DNA from: Candidatus Flexicrinis proximus
Lineage (GTDB): Bacteria > Chloroflexota > Anaerolineae > Aggregatilineales > Phototrophicaceae
Length of the DNA stretch: 64,000 nt
Assembly (NCBI GenBank): GCA_016712885.1
Contig: JADJQF010000018.1
Span: 1-64,000, forward strand
Direction of reading: 5' to 3'
The position numbers were made by a program, and so were the translations under genes. A model generated the notes under the pieces. The model did not search any database, had not been told where the DNA came from, and saw nothing but the letters and a program-made list of their open reading frames with translations. Shown piece after piece: positions 25,002 to 34,201 of the stretch. Position 1 is the stretch's first letter, and each line of letters begins with the position of its first letter.

Positions 25002-26561
25002 TTAATTCGAGCCGCGCAGCTTCACGCCGTCGCGGGTTTCCCACGCCGGAGCCGGCGGGGGCGGCAGCAGGGCGTCGCCCTTGCGCGTCCGCACGATGCT
25101 GCCGGTATAGTCGAACTGAATACTATCCACCCGGATTTGGCCGCCGATGCTGCTGTTCTTGACCGTCAGCGAGACCTTGGCCACCTTCTTGCTGGTCAGC
25201 AGCGCGATCAGATTGGTGGTTACATAGCTGTCGGTGACGCGCAGCGCTCTGCTTGACACCTTGGTGGGCAGGACTCCGTTAGTGTAGGTGACCTTCAGGA
25301 TGAACTTGGTGTTCTCTGTGATCGTCCCCACCGAGTTGTAGGTGAGGAATACCCGGAAAGCGCTGCCTTCGTCTGCTCTGTCGAAGCCCAGGCTGGCGAA
25401 GTTGACCGACTGCTTGAGTTTGGCGACCTTGCCAGGTGCGCCGAAGATCCGGAACACATTGTTCCCGCCGTCATTGAAGACGCCGTCCGAACCGGTCATG
25501 CCAACCAGCGTATAGTCGGCCGTGCCGCTGTTGAAAGAGCCATTTGTGCCGAGGTTGCTCATGAACTCCGGCGACACATACACCCGGTACTGCGACCCGG
25601 CCAGCAGATTGCTACTTGAGAACGTCCCGACCCGCACATAGACCTCCGTGCCCGCCGCAATGCTCAGCCCCGGCAGCGTGCTGTAGAAGGCGCCGAACGA
25701 GTCGTCGGAGCAGCCCAGCATCGTCAGACCGGGGAAGGACGGGCCGCCGCTGGAGCTGTAGACCGCCAGCTTGGTATCCTGCGACTCGTACTGCCGGATC
25801 AGCCGCGACCCGTAGGTCGTGAAGCTATAGTGACCCGAACGCGGCGCCACGAAACGGTACCACACGGTGTGGGACATCGTGCAGCCGCCCGGAACATTGA
25901 TGTTCTCGTCCACGGCGAGGTTGGTAAAACCGATATTGTTGACCTTGATGGCCCGGTTGAAGGTGATCGGGACCATGTTATTGATGATGTTGGAGACCGG
26001 CTCGCTTCCCGCCGGCGGTGTGAAACTGAGTTCCAGCGCCAGGTCGGTCGGGAAGACACCCCCCGGACAGTTCAGGCAGGCGATCCGCACGATGTAAGGG
26101 GCACTGGCCATCACGGCCGTGAAACGCGCATCGTTGAGGCTGCTGCCGCCGCCGCCGTCGTCATCGCAGCCGATCTCCAACAGATCGGCTATCGCCTGCG
26201 TATCGTAGGCAAAGACCTGGATGATGCTGTCGAAGTTACTGCCGGTGCCAAAGGCCGTGTTGATATCCAGCGTGCCGCCCGGGTGGTTGATCGCGAACCA
26301 GGCGCTGTTGGTGCCGATATTGCCGCCTTTGGTACACGACGGGACCGCTTCACCGGCTTCGGTGAGCGTATTGGTCATGTCATAGCCGTCGAGGCTGTCC
26401 GGCATCGCGATAAACGTTCCGCTGCCAGTCAGGAAGGTTGTCGCCAGCCCGCTGATCGTGCGCGGGGTCGCCGCGCGCTCCTCCTGCGCCGACGCCGCAA
26501 ACCCACCGCCCAGCAGGGCGGCACACAATAATGCAATCAGAACGAGATTCAACCTGCGCAT
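25002..26561 (-). CDS. Secreted HxC-domain protein with LRGSN tail
   Basis: A 519-residue protein. I chose the ATG giving MRRLNLVLIALLCAALLGGGFAASAQ because GGAGG lies 5 bp upstream; the open frame upstream is only element A. The first domain has GEAVPSCTKGGNIGTNSAWFAINHPG and IGCDDDGGGG (PPC-like with acidic loop). A second similar domain (CTMSHTVWYRFVAPRSGHYSFTTYG ... GCSDDSFG) follows. The C-terminal domain (NGSFNSGTADYTLV ... GQIRVDSIQFDYTG) is jelly-roll-like. It ends ALLPPPPAPAWETRDGVKLRGSN, a variant of the MRGSN tail. Confidence 0.7.
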   Translation of the reverse strand: MRRLNLVLIALLCAALLGGGFAASAQEERAATPRTISGLATTFLTGSGTFIAMPDSLDGYDMTNTLTEAGEAVPSCTKGGNIGTNSAWFAINHPGGTLDINTAFGTGSNFDSIIQVFAYDTQAIADLLEIGCDDDGGGGSSLNDARFTAVMASAPYIVRIACLNCPGGVFPTDLALELSFTPPAGSEPVSNIINNMVPITFNRAIKVNNIGFTNLAVDENINVPGGCTMSHTVWYRFVAPRSGHYSFTTYGSRLIRQYESQDTKLAVYSSSGGPSFPGLTMLGCSDDSFGAFYSTLPGLSIAAGTEVYVRVGTFSSSNLLAGSQYRVYVSPEFMSNLGTNGSFNSGTADYTLVGMTGSDGVFNDGGNNVFRIFGAPGKVAKLKQSVNFASLGFDRADEGSAFRVFLTYNSVGTITENTKFILKVTYTNGVLPTKVSSRALRVTDSYVTTNLIALLTSKKVAKVSLTVKNSSIGGQIRVDSIQFDYTGSIVRTRKGDALLPPPPAPAWETRDGVKLRGSN

Positions 26562-26716
26562 AAAAGCCTCCATATTCCAAATGTGGGATGTCGAAGCGTA
26601 CGGCTCCATTGTATGGGTTTTTCTATTTTCGCGCGGGTTTTTTGCCGATTCACATGGAAATTCGCCGTCCGCCTCCCCAACCCCGCGTCGCCCTTCCCCC
26701 CGCCCCCATCTTTCTC

Positions 26717-26752
26717 CCCCTCTCCGTGCGGAGAGGGGCCGGGGGTGAGGTT
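26717..26752 (+). repeat. Element A variant
   Basis: The same repeat with GTGCG in place of GCTCG in the loop region (CCCCTCTCCGTGCGGAGAGGGG). It lies between two reverse-strand genes; no forward start codon follows. Confidence 0.75.
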
Positions 26753-26804
26753 TTCTCCCGTCCCCCGTAGGCACAGCATGCATGCCGTCCGCGACACGTC
26801 CCGA

Positions 26805-26832
26805 CAAAAAAGGACCGCCTCGCGGCAGTCCT
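26805..26832 (-). terminator. Probable terminator of Fn3-like gene 4
   Basis: On the reverse strand, GGAC...CGC-GAG-GCG...GTCC (with a 3-nt bulge) is followed by a T-run complementary to AAAAAAA at 26805-26811. It lies 27 bp past the stop of the gene at 26859. Confidence 0.6.
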
Positions 26833-26858
26833 CTATATCGCTTGGGGCAGCGCTGTTG

Positions 26859-27599
26859 CTACGGTGTGACGAACGTCCGCACTTCGCTCTTGGCTGTCTC
26901 GCCGGTATACCCCTTCGCCTTGACGAACCATGTGTAGGTCGTCGCGGAGGTCAGGTCACCGGGCAGGCTGTGCGGGTTCACCGCGCATTCCGCCTGACAG
27001 GCGCTGTAAGCCTCCAGCGTCGTGCTGATCTTCTCGCCGGTCGCGGTATTGGTGATCGTCAGCGTGTAGTACGGGTTTTGCTGGCTGTCGTTCTTCCACT
27101 TCAGGCTGTGCGCCGGCAGCAGCAGCACGTTATCGACCGGCGAAATCAGGTTCGGGACATCCACTTCGTTAACCGTCGCGCTGAACGCGGCCGTCTTGGT
27201 GCGGATCGGGTTGCCCTCGAACTTCGAGACGACTTTCCAGGTGATCGACCAGCCGTCCTGTACCTTATCGAACAGGTCAGCCTTGGTCGGATACCACCAG
27301 CAGTAAGACCCGTTGCAGTCCGTCTGTGTCACCTTAATGACGATGATCTCGCCCGTCTCCACCACCCTGATCTTCAGCTTCGACAGGGTCGCATTCAGAT
27401 TGGTCCACGAGAAAATGCCGTTCTGCTCGATCTTTCCGCCGTTGGCGGGCTGCGAGAGGGTCGGCACGGCGGGGAAGCGCCCGTCGTCCTGCGGCGCGCT
27501 GGGCGCGGGCAGCGGATCGGCGGAGACCGCCATCGCGCACAGCATCACGGCCATCAGGCCGAGTAAACTCAGAATGCGGCGGATCGTTACAGTGTTCAT
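26859..27599 (-). CDS. Secreted two-domain Fn3-like protein, paralogue 4
   Basis: A 246-residue paralogue of the tandem array at 17.8-20.3 kb, here on the reverse strand 6.6 kb away. Signal peptide MNTVTIRRILSLLGLMAVMLCAMAVSA. It keeps GIFSWTNLNATLSKLKIRVVETGE, a Cys pair (TDCNGSYCWW), the second Fn3-like domain (SLKWKNDSQQNPYYTLTITNTATGEKI), CQAECAV, and ends TYTWFVKAKGYTGETAKSEVRTFVTP. It carries its own leader (GGAGCC). Inversion or transposition of an array member is likely. Confidence 0.7.
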   Translation of the reverse strand: MNTVTIRRILSLLGLMAVMLCAMAVSADPLPAPSAPQDDGRFPAVPTLSQPANGGKIEQNGIFSWTNLNATLSKLKIRVVETGEIIVIKVTQTDCNGSYCWWYPTKADLFDKVQDGWSITWKVVSKFEGNPIRTKTAAFSATVNEVDVPNLISPVDNVLLLPAHSLKWKNDSQQNPYYTLTITNTATGEKISTTLEAYSACQAECAVNPHSLPGDLTSATTYTWFVKAKGYTGETAKSEVRTFVTP

Positions 27600-27699
27600 G
27601 GGGTCTGGCTCCTGTTATGTGTTTGCTGCTGCTGATCAATGACACCATCATCGCAAACGATCGTCCAGAAATCGTTTAGAGCGTGGCACGCATTTTTCG

Positions 27700-27743
27700 G
27701 AGTTCCACCCCGCACCCCGGCAGGAGGCACGGCCTCCACATGC
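27700..27743 (+). repeat. Element B fragment
   Basis: A remnant with GTTCCACCCCGCACCCCGG and GGAGGC/GCCTCCAC halves. It lies in the 5' region shared by the divergent genes at 26859-27599 and 27887. Confidence 0.5.
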
Positions 27744-27886
27744 TCGTCGCGTTCGTCCCTGACGCGCACCCTTCGCCACCGCGACGCAAACAGGGCTGTT
27801 GACCGGCGCGCCGGAATGTGGCCGCATAATGGAAATCAGCGGCGCGCATGGATGCGCCTTTTGACCGATCAACAGGAGTAATTCCC

Positions 27887-29623
27887 ATGAAACGAATCCT
27901 CGTCCTTGTCCTGGCCCTGCTGACCATCAGCGCCGCCAGCTTCGCGCAGGCCGGCGTCCCCTTCAATACCGCCCTCGATACCGCCCTGGCGGACATCAAC
28001 TCGCGCCTCGGCACGGCCCTCACCGTCAACGGCGGCCAGGTCTCGTACCAGTACAACGAAGAGCGCGTCATCGGCGACAACCTCGGTTGTCCCAGTGTCG
28101 CCGCCACCAACCAGAATTCGTACCTGCAGATGACCACCCGCTTCGACCTTAACTTCGACGGTGTCTTCGAATGGGAGCACCGCTTCGCCTATGAGGCCGA
28201 CGGCACGCTCAGGATGGTTGTGTGCGCCGCCCCCAGCGCCCAGCCCACCGCCGCGCCGGTCGTCGTCGTGCCCACCGCCACGGTCTCGACCGACACCACC
28301 GTGACCCCCCAGCAGACCCCCTCGCAGGCGCCGGTCTTTGGCCGCGATGGCCCGCGTGTCCTGCCGGCCATGGTCTGCGGCAGCCTGGAAACCCGCCTGA
28401 TTAACGGTTCGACCGGCCGCGTTGTCCCCGGCGGCGCCCCCAATAACCTGCGCCAGTCGCCTGCCGTCAGCGCCGCGCGCCTCGGCGAACTCGCCCCTGG
28501 CAGCATCTTTGTCGTCGCCGATGGCCCCTTCTGCGTCGATGACATCGCCTGGTTCCTGGTCGCTGCCGGCGCCGGCCAGCCTCCGCTGGGCTGGACGGCT
28601 GAAGGCCGCAACGGCGAATACTTCCTGCAGCCGCTCCTGACCGACGCGCAGCCCATCTCAGCTGGGGACGCCGTCAACCTGCGTCCTTACGGCGCGCCCT
28701 TTGCCGCTGGCAGCACCGCCATCAGCGCCAACAATCCTTCTGGCACGCTGGCCGCCAGCACAGACGGCGCCGTGTCCTTCTGGCGCACGGCTGGCGGCTT
28801 CACCACGCTGGACAGCGTCCAGTGGGACTCCCCGGTCGCGAACCCGGCGCAGTCCGGCTGGCTGTTTGTCGACAATGCCGGCCGCCTGTGGGTCGCGTCC
28901 GTCAGCGCCTCCGGCGAATACACGCTCGGCGCGCCGCTCGAAGCCGCGATAGCGCCCTTTGTGGCGCCGGGCAGCATCGCCACCCCGCTGACCGCCGTCG
29001 ATAACGAGGGCAACTTCGCCGCGGTCGTTGTCAGCGATCCTAACGCCGTCTCGCTGGTCGAACTGCATCGCGATGGCACCGATCACACCGTCCTGATCAC
29101 GCTGGCCCAGCCCGGCGCCGTGCGCGATGTCGCCTTTGGCCCTGACGGCATGACCCTCTACGTCCTCACCGACACCCAGATCACCGTCTATCCGTTCGTC
29201 CGCGGCGAAGGCTGGACGGGGCAGGCGCAGCAGGTCGTCACCGTCGATCTGGTCCAGGGCAAGCTGGCCGTCGATGAGAGCGGCAGCCGCGTCGCCGTCA
29301 GCGGCATCACTGCCGCCGGGACTGCTGGCCTGCGCATCTTCAATAACCTGAACACCGATGCCGTCGGCGATGAAACCAGCGTCAATTTCACCTCGCAGGA
29401 CCCGCTGCCGTATTCGCGCCCGTCCTTCAGCGCCAACGGGTTGCTGGTGGCCGTCTATGCCGCCAACAACGCCGTCAATCTGCTCGACGCCGCGACCGGA
29501 ATCGTCACCTTCCTGCAGGTCAGCCCGTCGGCCAGCACCGGCGCAGTGGCTTTCACCCGTGACGGCCTCGCTCTGCTGGTCCTCACCAGCACCGGCATCC
29601 AGACCTACGCCATCCGGCAGTAG
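27887..29623 (+). CDS. Secreted SH3-like plus beta-propeller protein
   Basis: A 578-residue protein behind ACAGGAG, with signal peptide MKRILVLVLALLTISAASFAQA. The first domain has two cysteines (NLGCPSV, RMVVCAAP), then a Pro/Thr/Val linker. An SH3-like domain (APNNLRQSPAVSAARLGELAPGSIFVV...WFLV) follows, typical of secreted Anaerolineae-type proteins. The C-terminal 300 residues are beta-propeller units (DVAFGPDGMTLYVLTDTQITVYPFV, LAVDESGSRVAVSGI, VAFTRDGLALLVLTSTGIQTYAI). Probably a surface-exposed binding protein. Confidence 0.75.
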   Translation: MKRILVLVLALLTISAASFAQAGVPFNTALDTALADINSRLGTALTVNGGQVSYQYNEERVIGDNLGCPSVAATNQNSYLQMTTRFDLNFDGVFEWEHRFAYEADGTLRMVVCAAPSAQPTAAPVVVVPTATVSTDTTVTPQQTPSQAPVFGRDGPRVLPAMVCGSLETRLINGSTGRVVPGGAPNNLRQSPAVSAARLGELAPGSIFVVADGPFCVDDIAWFLVAAGAGQPPLGWTAEGRNGEYFLQPLLTDAQPISAGDAVNLRPYGAPFAAGSTAISANNPSGTLAASTDGAVSFWRTAGGFTTLDSVQWDSPVANPAQSGWLFVDNAGRLWVASVSASGEYTLGAPLEAAIAPFVAPGSIATPLTAVDNEGNFAAVVVSDPNAVSLVELHRDGTDHTVLITLAQPGAVRDVAFGPDGMTLYVLTDTQITVYPFVRGEGWTGQAQQVVTVDLVQGKLAVDESGSRVAVSGITAAGTAGLRIFNNLNTDAVGDETSVNFTSQDPLPYSRPSFSANGLLVAVYAANNAVNLLDAATGIVTFLQVSPSASTGAVAFTRDGLALLVLTSTGIQTYAIRQ

Positions 29624-29645
29624 TGCCTTCTAATCTGGAGCGGAT

Positions 29646-29798
29646 GATGTACTTTCGATGGGGTTCTACCCCAAACCCGGCAGGAGTTTGCACTCCTGCA
29701 CCTCCCATAGCGATTTGAGCGGGCAGGCCCGCTCAAATCGCAGATGAGGGGTAGAGGGGCGCAAGTCCCTCGCGGAGGTGTGGAGGCGCCGCCTCCAC
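29646..29798 (+). repeat. Element B copy, full length (reference copy)
   Basis: All five hairpins are intact: TGGGGT-TCT-ACCCCA; GCAGGAGT-TTGC-ACTCCTGC; GCGATTTGAGCGGGC / GCCCGCTCAAATCGC; a GNRA-like GCAA-looped GAGGGGC/GTCCCTC; and GTGGAGGC-GCC-GCCTCCAC (29780-29798). Confidence 0.9.
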
Positions 29799-29927
29799 AA
29801 ACGAAGTTCAAACAGCCTCCAGGTCCGCACAGGGGAGGGTGGCCGGCCGCCTTCCCCGTTTTACTCGCTCCAGCGGCCATCCCGCGCTAGACTCTCTGGT
29901 GTCTGGTTTCCCCGGAGTAATACGCCC

Positions 29928-30941
29928 ATGCGCCGCCTCATCCCCTTCATCCTCATTACGCTGACTCTCGCTGCCTGCCAGCCTGCCTCGTCCAGCCCGA
30001 CCAACGCACCGACCGATGCGCCGCTGCTGGCGCCGACCGATACGCCCGCCCCAGCCGTCGCCCCCTTGTCGGCAGACGAGGTGCTGTCCGCGGTCAAGGG
30101 GGAGGGGGGCGCAGTCTCGCTGGTCGCCGTCGATATCCCGACCGGCATGACCCGCGTCCTGATCCGCGACCGCGAGTCGATCACTGGTGACGGCGGCTTC
30201 ATCGACCTCCCGGCGCGCTCCCCGGACGGCTCCCGGCTCGCCTTCGCCCGCAGCGTCATCGTCACCAATGCCAACGGCTTCGAAACCGTCAATCAGGGCA
30301 TCTGGGTATCCGGCCTCGACGGCAGCGGGATGCGCCAGGTCGCCGCGCCCAGCGGCACCTTCGAATACTCCGATCCGGTCTGGTCGCCGGACGCGGCGCG
30401 CATCGCCTTCCTCAGTAACGAATTTGGCGGCAAAACCTACGTCGTCGGCCTCGATGGCACGCCCCCGGCCGAACTCACCACCGCCGGCCCCAAGCCGCGC
30501 CGCGTCTCGTGGTCGCCCGATGGGACGCGCCTGCTCTATACCAGCGATCGCCGCGAGGGCTCGACCCTGCGCCGTGGCATCTTTGTCTACGATCTGGCTG
30601 CCGGGATCGAGACCGCGCTGGTCGTCGCCGAAAACGTGATCTTTTCCACACCGGCCTGGTCGCCGGACGGGACGCGCATCACCTACATCCGCTGGAATTC
30701 CGCCGACGAGCTGCAGGAAGTCTTCGTGTCGGGCGCCGACGGCTCCGACCCCGTCAACCTCACGCCGGGGCAGGCCTATGCCTACGACCCGCAGTTCTCG
30801 CCGGATGGCCAATTGCTCGCCTATAACCACTACGACACCGAAACCAAAACCTACGCGCTGGCCGTTCTGACCCTCGACGGGTCAGCCGAACGGCGCATCG
30901 TGCTGGAGCTGCCCGGCAACCGCAGCGGCCCTGACTGGTAA
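29928..30941 (+). CDS. TolB-like beta-propeller lipoprotein
   Basis: A 337-residue protein. I chose the ATG at 29928 (GGAG 11 bp upstream), giving MRRLIPFILITLTLAACQ, a lipoprotein signal. A Pro/Thr/Ala linker (TNAPTDAPLLAPTDTPAPAV) leads to six-bladed TolB-type propeller units: LARSPDGSRLAFARS, DPVWSPDAARIAFLSNEFGGKTYVV, RVSWSPDGTRLLYTSDRR, TPAWSPDGTRITYIRW, DPQFSPDGQLLAYNHYD. Anchored outside the membrane. Role is probably binding; no partner identified. Confidence 0.85.
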   Translation: MRRLIPFILITLTLAACQPASSSPTNAPTDAPLLAPTDTPAPAVAPLSADEVLSAVKGEGGAVSLVAVDIPTGMTRVLIRDRESITGDGGFIDLPARSPDGSRLAFARSVIVTNANGFETVNQGIWVSGLDGSGMRQVAAPSGTFEYSDPVWSPDAARIAFLSNEFGGKTYVVGLDGTPPAELTTAGPKPRRVSWSPDGTRLLYTSDRREGSTLRRGIFVYDLAAGIETALVVAENVIFSTPAWSPDGTRITYIRWNSADELQEVFVSGADGSDPVNLTPGQAYAYDPQFSPDGQLLAYNHYDTETKTYALAVLTLDGSAERRIVLELPGNRSGPDW

Positions 30942-31012
30942 TCCCGCCGGTTCATCCGTGTGTCCTTGTCTTCCCGCATCGCCTGTGCGATGCTATAACG
31001 CTGAGTTTCGGG

Positions 31013-31160
31013 TAGCATGGGGCGTTGCCCCAAACCCCAGCAGAGATTTGCATCCCTGCACCCTTCATCTGCATTTGGCTTCGCAGGCGAAGCCAAATGC
31101 CATGAGGGAGTCCAGAGGGCGCAAGCCCTTTGGCGGAGGTGCGGAGGCGGAGCCTCTGCA
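31013..31160 (+). repeat. Element B copy, full length
   Basis: Has TGGGGC-GTT-GCCCCA, GCAGAGA/TCCCTGC, the palindrome GCATTTGGCTTCGC / GCGAAGCCAAATGC, GAGGGCGCAAGCCCTT, and GCGGAGGC-GGA-GCCTCTGC with a G-T pair. It occupies the 282-bp gap before the TPR gene. Confidence 0.85.
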
Positions 31161-31223
31161 AATCTTATCCGAAACGCAGGGCTTAATCTTTTGCTGCGTC
31201 GCTTATGCTGCCGGTTTCCCCTC

Positions 31224-31745
31224 ATGACCCCCTTCCAGCGCGACCCCATCCGCCCGTTTGCCGAGATCCAGCCCGCGCTCGACGAGCTTGAGGCCTACCT
31301 GTCCGGCGCGGGCCACCTCCCGCCTGCTGGGCGCGTCCACGTCCTGGCCCAGCTTGGCACCCTCTACCGCTCCTCGCCGGAACCGGCGCGCGCCATCCCG
31401 TATTTTGAGCAGGCCGTCTCGCTTGCCCGCGCCCACAACCTGCGCGCCGACGAAGCCGTCAATACCCTGCGCCTCGCGGTCGCCTACCAGTACGCGGGTG
31501 ATGCCGACGCCGCGCTTCCGGCCTTCAAGGCGGCGCTCGTCCTCTGCGCCCAGCGCCGCACCCACCTCGATTTTGCCTATCAGCACTGGGCCAAGTTCCT
31601 GATCGAGCAGGGTGAGCCGGAATTGGCCTTCCCGTACCTGGAGCAGGCGCTCATGCAGCGCATTGCCAGGGGCGACCAAGACCTGATCGCCAGCACCCGC
31701 GCCGCCCTCGACGCCGCCCGCCTGCTGCTGCCGCCGCCGTCCTGA
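31224..31745 (+). CDS. TPR-repeat protein
   Basis: A 173-residue protein; I chose the ATG giving MTPFQRDPIRP since the frame upstream runs through element B. Three TPR-like helical pairs: RVHVLAQLGTLYRSSPEPARAIPYFEQAVSLAR, DEAVNTLRLAVAYQYAGDADAALPAFKAALVL, DFAYQHWAKFLIEQGEPELAFPYLEQALMQ. Cytoplasmic interaction protein of unknown partner. No clear Shine-Dalgarno at the chosen start, so a few codons are uncertain. Confidence 0.75.
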   Translation: MTPFQRDPIRPFAEIQPALDELEAYLSGAGHLPPAGRVHVLAQLGTLYRSSPEPARAIPYFEQAVSLARAHNLRADEAVNTLRLAVAYQYAGDADAALPAFKAALVLCAQRRTHLDFAYQHWAKFLIEQGEPELAFPYLEQALMQRIARGDQDLIASTRAALDAARLLLPPPS

Positions 31746-31794
31746 CGCCTTCCTTTCACGGTCCCCTCATCACGGCGCGCTACAGTCCCCTCCA

Positions 31795-31925
31795 ATGCGT
31801 GTTATGCACTTCCAATGGAGTTCGCCCTGGCTCCGCCGCGAGTTTGCGCTCCCGCGCCGTCAATTCGCAGATGAGGGGTCGAGGGGCGCAAGTCCCTCGC
31901 GGAGGTGTGGAGGCAGCGCCTCCAC
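31795..31925 (+). repeat. Element B copy, partly decayed
   Basis: Opens with GCGTGTTATGCACTTCCAATGGAG, keeps GAGGGGCGCAAGTCCCTC and the terminal GTGGAGGC-AGC-GCCTCCAC (31907-31925). The central palindrome is reduced to AATTCGC. It ends 44 bp before the hydrolase start. Confidence 0.75.
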
Positions 31926-31968
31926 AAACTAAGTGCATGACAGCCTCGAATTACAGGAGGTAGAACCG

Positions 31969-33276
31969 ATGTGGAGAACAATGATGAAGTGGATAGGAAT
32001 GGCGCTGCTCACGGCCGCCATGATAACCGGATCGGCGGCGCAGGACGGCGAATTCGTTTACGGCGACCCGCTCCCGGCCGCGCCTGAGCTGGCCCCGCGC
32101 GGCCCGTATGCCGTCGGCGTCCGTACCGTGACCGTCGTCAACCCCGGCCAGCTCGTGATTCGCGGGCGTACCGCCGCCGATGCCCCGCGCGCCGACCGGC
32201 CGCTCACACTTGAAATCTGGTATCCCGCCGTCGCCGGTGATGCCGCGCAGCGCACCGAATACGCCGACATCATGCCGCCCTCCACCGGCGCGGGTGCAAT
32301 CCCCTATACCTTCGCCGGTCGCGCCATACGCGACGCCGCCCCAGATGCCTCTGCCGCGCCTTATCCACTGATCGTCGTTGCTCACGGCTATCCCGGCTCG
32401 CGCGTCCAGCTGACCTACCTGACCGAAAACCTCGCCTCGAAAGGCTATGTCGTGGTCGCCATTGACCACACCGACTCGACCTTCGCCGATGCCGGCCCCT
32501 TCGAGAACACGCTGGTCAACCGTCCGCTCGACATCCGCTTCACGCTCGACCAGATGGCCGCGCTGTCCACCGTGAGCGACGCCAATACATCGTTCCTCAG
32601 CGGCCTGCTGGATGCGGATAATACCGGTCTCGTCGGCTTCTCGATGGGCGGCTACGGCGCGCTGAACGTGGTCGGGGCAGGCTACAGCCAGATCGTCCGC
32701 ACCGTTGCCGGCGATGCCGCCGCGCAGACCCTGGCCGGCAGCCCGGATTTCGCCGGGCCGGATCCGCGCGTCAAAGCGCTGTTCACCTTCGCGCCCTTCG
32801 GCGCCGATTTGAGCGTGATGGGGATTCGTAACGCCGGCCTGTGGGACGAGGCCGCCCTCGCGCAGATCGCCGTGCCGGTCTTTTTCGTCGCCGGCAGCCT
32901 CGATGACGTCGCCGGTTACGAAAACGGCGTCCGCCGCATCTTCGACTCCGCCGTCGGCGCCGACCGCTACCTGCTCACCTATCAGAACGCGCGCCACAAC
33001 GTCGGCGGCAATCCTCCGCCGGCCATCGCCACCTCGGCCGAGAACTGGTTTCGCTTCGGTGAACCGGCCTGGGATACCCGCGCCATGAACAACATCGCCC
33101 AGCACTTCGCGACGGCGTTCTTCGGCCTCCACCTCAAGGCCGATGCCCCCTTAGGGCGTTATCTGGCGATGGCGGTTGACCCCGGCGTGTCTGCGACCGC
33201 GGGCCGCGACTGGCCCGGCTTTGTCTCGCGCTCCGCTGTCGGCCTGACCCTGGAGCACGCCCAGCCCGCCCCGTAA
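31969..33276 (+). CDS. Exported alpha/beta hydrolase
   Basis: A 435-residue protein with AGGAGG before the ATG and a signal peptide (MWRTMMKWIGMALLTAAMITGSAAQ). The fold is alpha/beta hydrolase: YPLIVVAHGYPGSRVQLTYLTENLASKGYVVVAIDHTDST (oxyanion region), the nucleophile elbow GFSMGGYG with Ser near residue 225, DxxDVAGYENG near 305 and His in NARHNVGG. It resembles PAF-acetylhydrolase/dienelactone hydrolase-type enzymes. An extracellular esterase or lipase is likely; substrate unknown. Confidence 0.8.
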   Translation: MWRTMMKWIGMALLTAAMITGSAAQDGEFVYGDPLPAAPELAPRGPYAVGVRTVTVVNPGQLVIRGRTAADAPRADRPLTLEIWYPAVAGDAAQRTEYADIMPPSTGAGAIPYTFAGRAIRDAAPDASAAPYPLIVVAHGYPGSRVQLTYLTENLASKGYVVVAIDHTDSTFADAGPFENTLVNRPLDIRFTLDQMAALSTVSDANTSFLSGLLDADNTGLVGFSMGGYGALNVVGAGYSQIVRTVAGDAAAQTLAGSPDFAGPDPRVKALFTFAPFGADLSVMGIRNAGLWDEAALAQIAVPVFFVAGSLDDVAGYENGVRRIFDSAVGADRYLLTYQNARHNVGGNPPPAIATSAENWFRFGEPAWDTRAMNNIAQHFATAFFGLHLKADAPLGRYLAMAVDPGVSATAGRDWPGFVSRSAVGLTLEHAQPAP

Positions 33277-33286
33277 ACCGGTCACC

Positions 33287-33331
33287 GGCGGCCCGGGGTT
33301 CTACCCCGTACCCCGGCGGGGGTTTCCACGC
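33287..33331 (+). repeat. Element B fragment (first hairpin)
   Basis: CGGGGTTCTACCCCG followed by CCCCGGCGGGGG; only the first hairpin unit remains. Confidence 0.5.
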
Positions 33332-33338
33332 AAACCCT

Positions 33339-33380
33339 CTCCCCCTCTCCGCTCGGAGAGGGGGTTGGGGGGTGAGGTTC
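33339..33380 (+). repeat. Element A variant
   Basis: CCCCCTCTCC-GCTC-GGAGAGGGGG then TTGGGGGGTGAGGTT. It ends 11 bp before the stop codon of the M48 gene. Confidence 0.8.
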
Positions 33381-33391
33381 CTTCGTTATCC

Positions 33392-34201
33392 CTAGAGTTG
33401 GCAGTCAGCCGAGCCTGCGATTGCGTCCTGGATCTTCTGAATCCGGTTTTCCGGGTTCGGGTGGGTGCTGAAAAACTCCGGCTGCGACCCGCCGCCCGCC
33501 GACGCCAGCACTTCCATCACCGCGATCATCTCGTTCGGATCGTAACCGGCGTTGATCATCAGGCAGACGCCCAGCGTATCGGACTGGATTTCGTCGTTCC
33601 GCCCGTAGTTCATGTTGACGAGCTGTCCGATCATCTGCGCCGTCTGGGTGGTGCTGGCATCGCCGGACGCCACGCCCACCGCGCCGATCAGCCCGTTGGT
33701 CAGGTCGCTCTTGGCGATCTGCTGCGCGCTGTGCCGTGCCAGCACATGAATGATCTCGTGCGCCAGCACCCCGGCCACCTGATCCTCGGTCTCCAGCCGG
33801 CTGAGCAGCGCGGTCGTGATGAAGACCGGCCCGCCCGGCAGCGCGAACGCGTTGATCGTATTCGGATCGTCCAGCACGTAAAACTCGAACCGCCACGGCG
33901 ATTCGCGCGCGGCTGCGCTGCTCTCCACCAGGCTGAACCCGATCCGGTCGATGGCCTGCTGGGTCTGTGAGTCGCGGTACTCCCCGCCAAATTCCTGGAT
34001 CATCTGCGGCACCGACTGCAGCCCCAGCGCAATCTCCTGATCGGCCGACAGGCTCAGGTACTGGGTTTCGCCCGTGACCGGGTTGTACTCCTGCGAAAGG
34101 AAGAACGAAATCAGTGAAAATATGGCGATTACCACGCCGATGATCAGCCGGATTCCAGCGCCGCCGCTTCCGCCGCCCAGCGATTGCCTACTTCTGTACA
34201 T
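33392..34201 (-). CDS. M48-family zinc metalloprotease
   Basis: A 269-residue protein behind AAGGAGG. An N-terminal membrane helix (IRLIIGVVIAIFSLISFFL, about 18-36) anchors it. The zinc motif HEIIH is at 148-152 within GVLAHEIIHVLARHSAQQIAK, and the third ligand Glu lies near 204 in NYGRNDEIQSD. FALPGGPVFITTALL precedes the motif as in M48/YggG-BepA-like proteases. The end (FFSTHPNPENRIQKI) also fits. It probably cleaves or clears envelope proteins. Its start overlaps the end of the following membrane protein gene by 14 bp. Confidence 0.9.
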   Translation of the reverse strand: MYRSRQSLGGGSGGAGIRLIIGVVIAIFSLISFFLSQEYNPVTGETQYLSLSADQEIALGLQSVPQMIQEFGGEYRDSQTQQAIDRIGFSLVESSAAARESPWRFEFYVLDDPNTINAFALPGGPVFITTALLSRLETEDQVAGVLAHEIIHVLARHSAQQIAKSDLTNGLIGAVGVASGDASTTQTAQMIGQLVNMNYGRNDEIQSDTLGVCLMINAGYDPNEMIAVMEVLASAGGGSQPEFFSTHPNPENRIQKIQDAIAGSADCQL

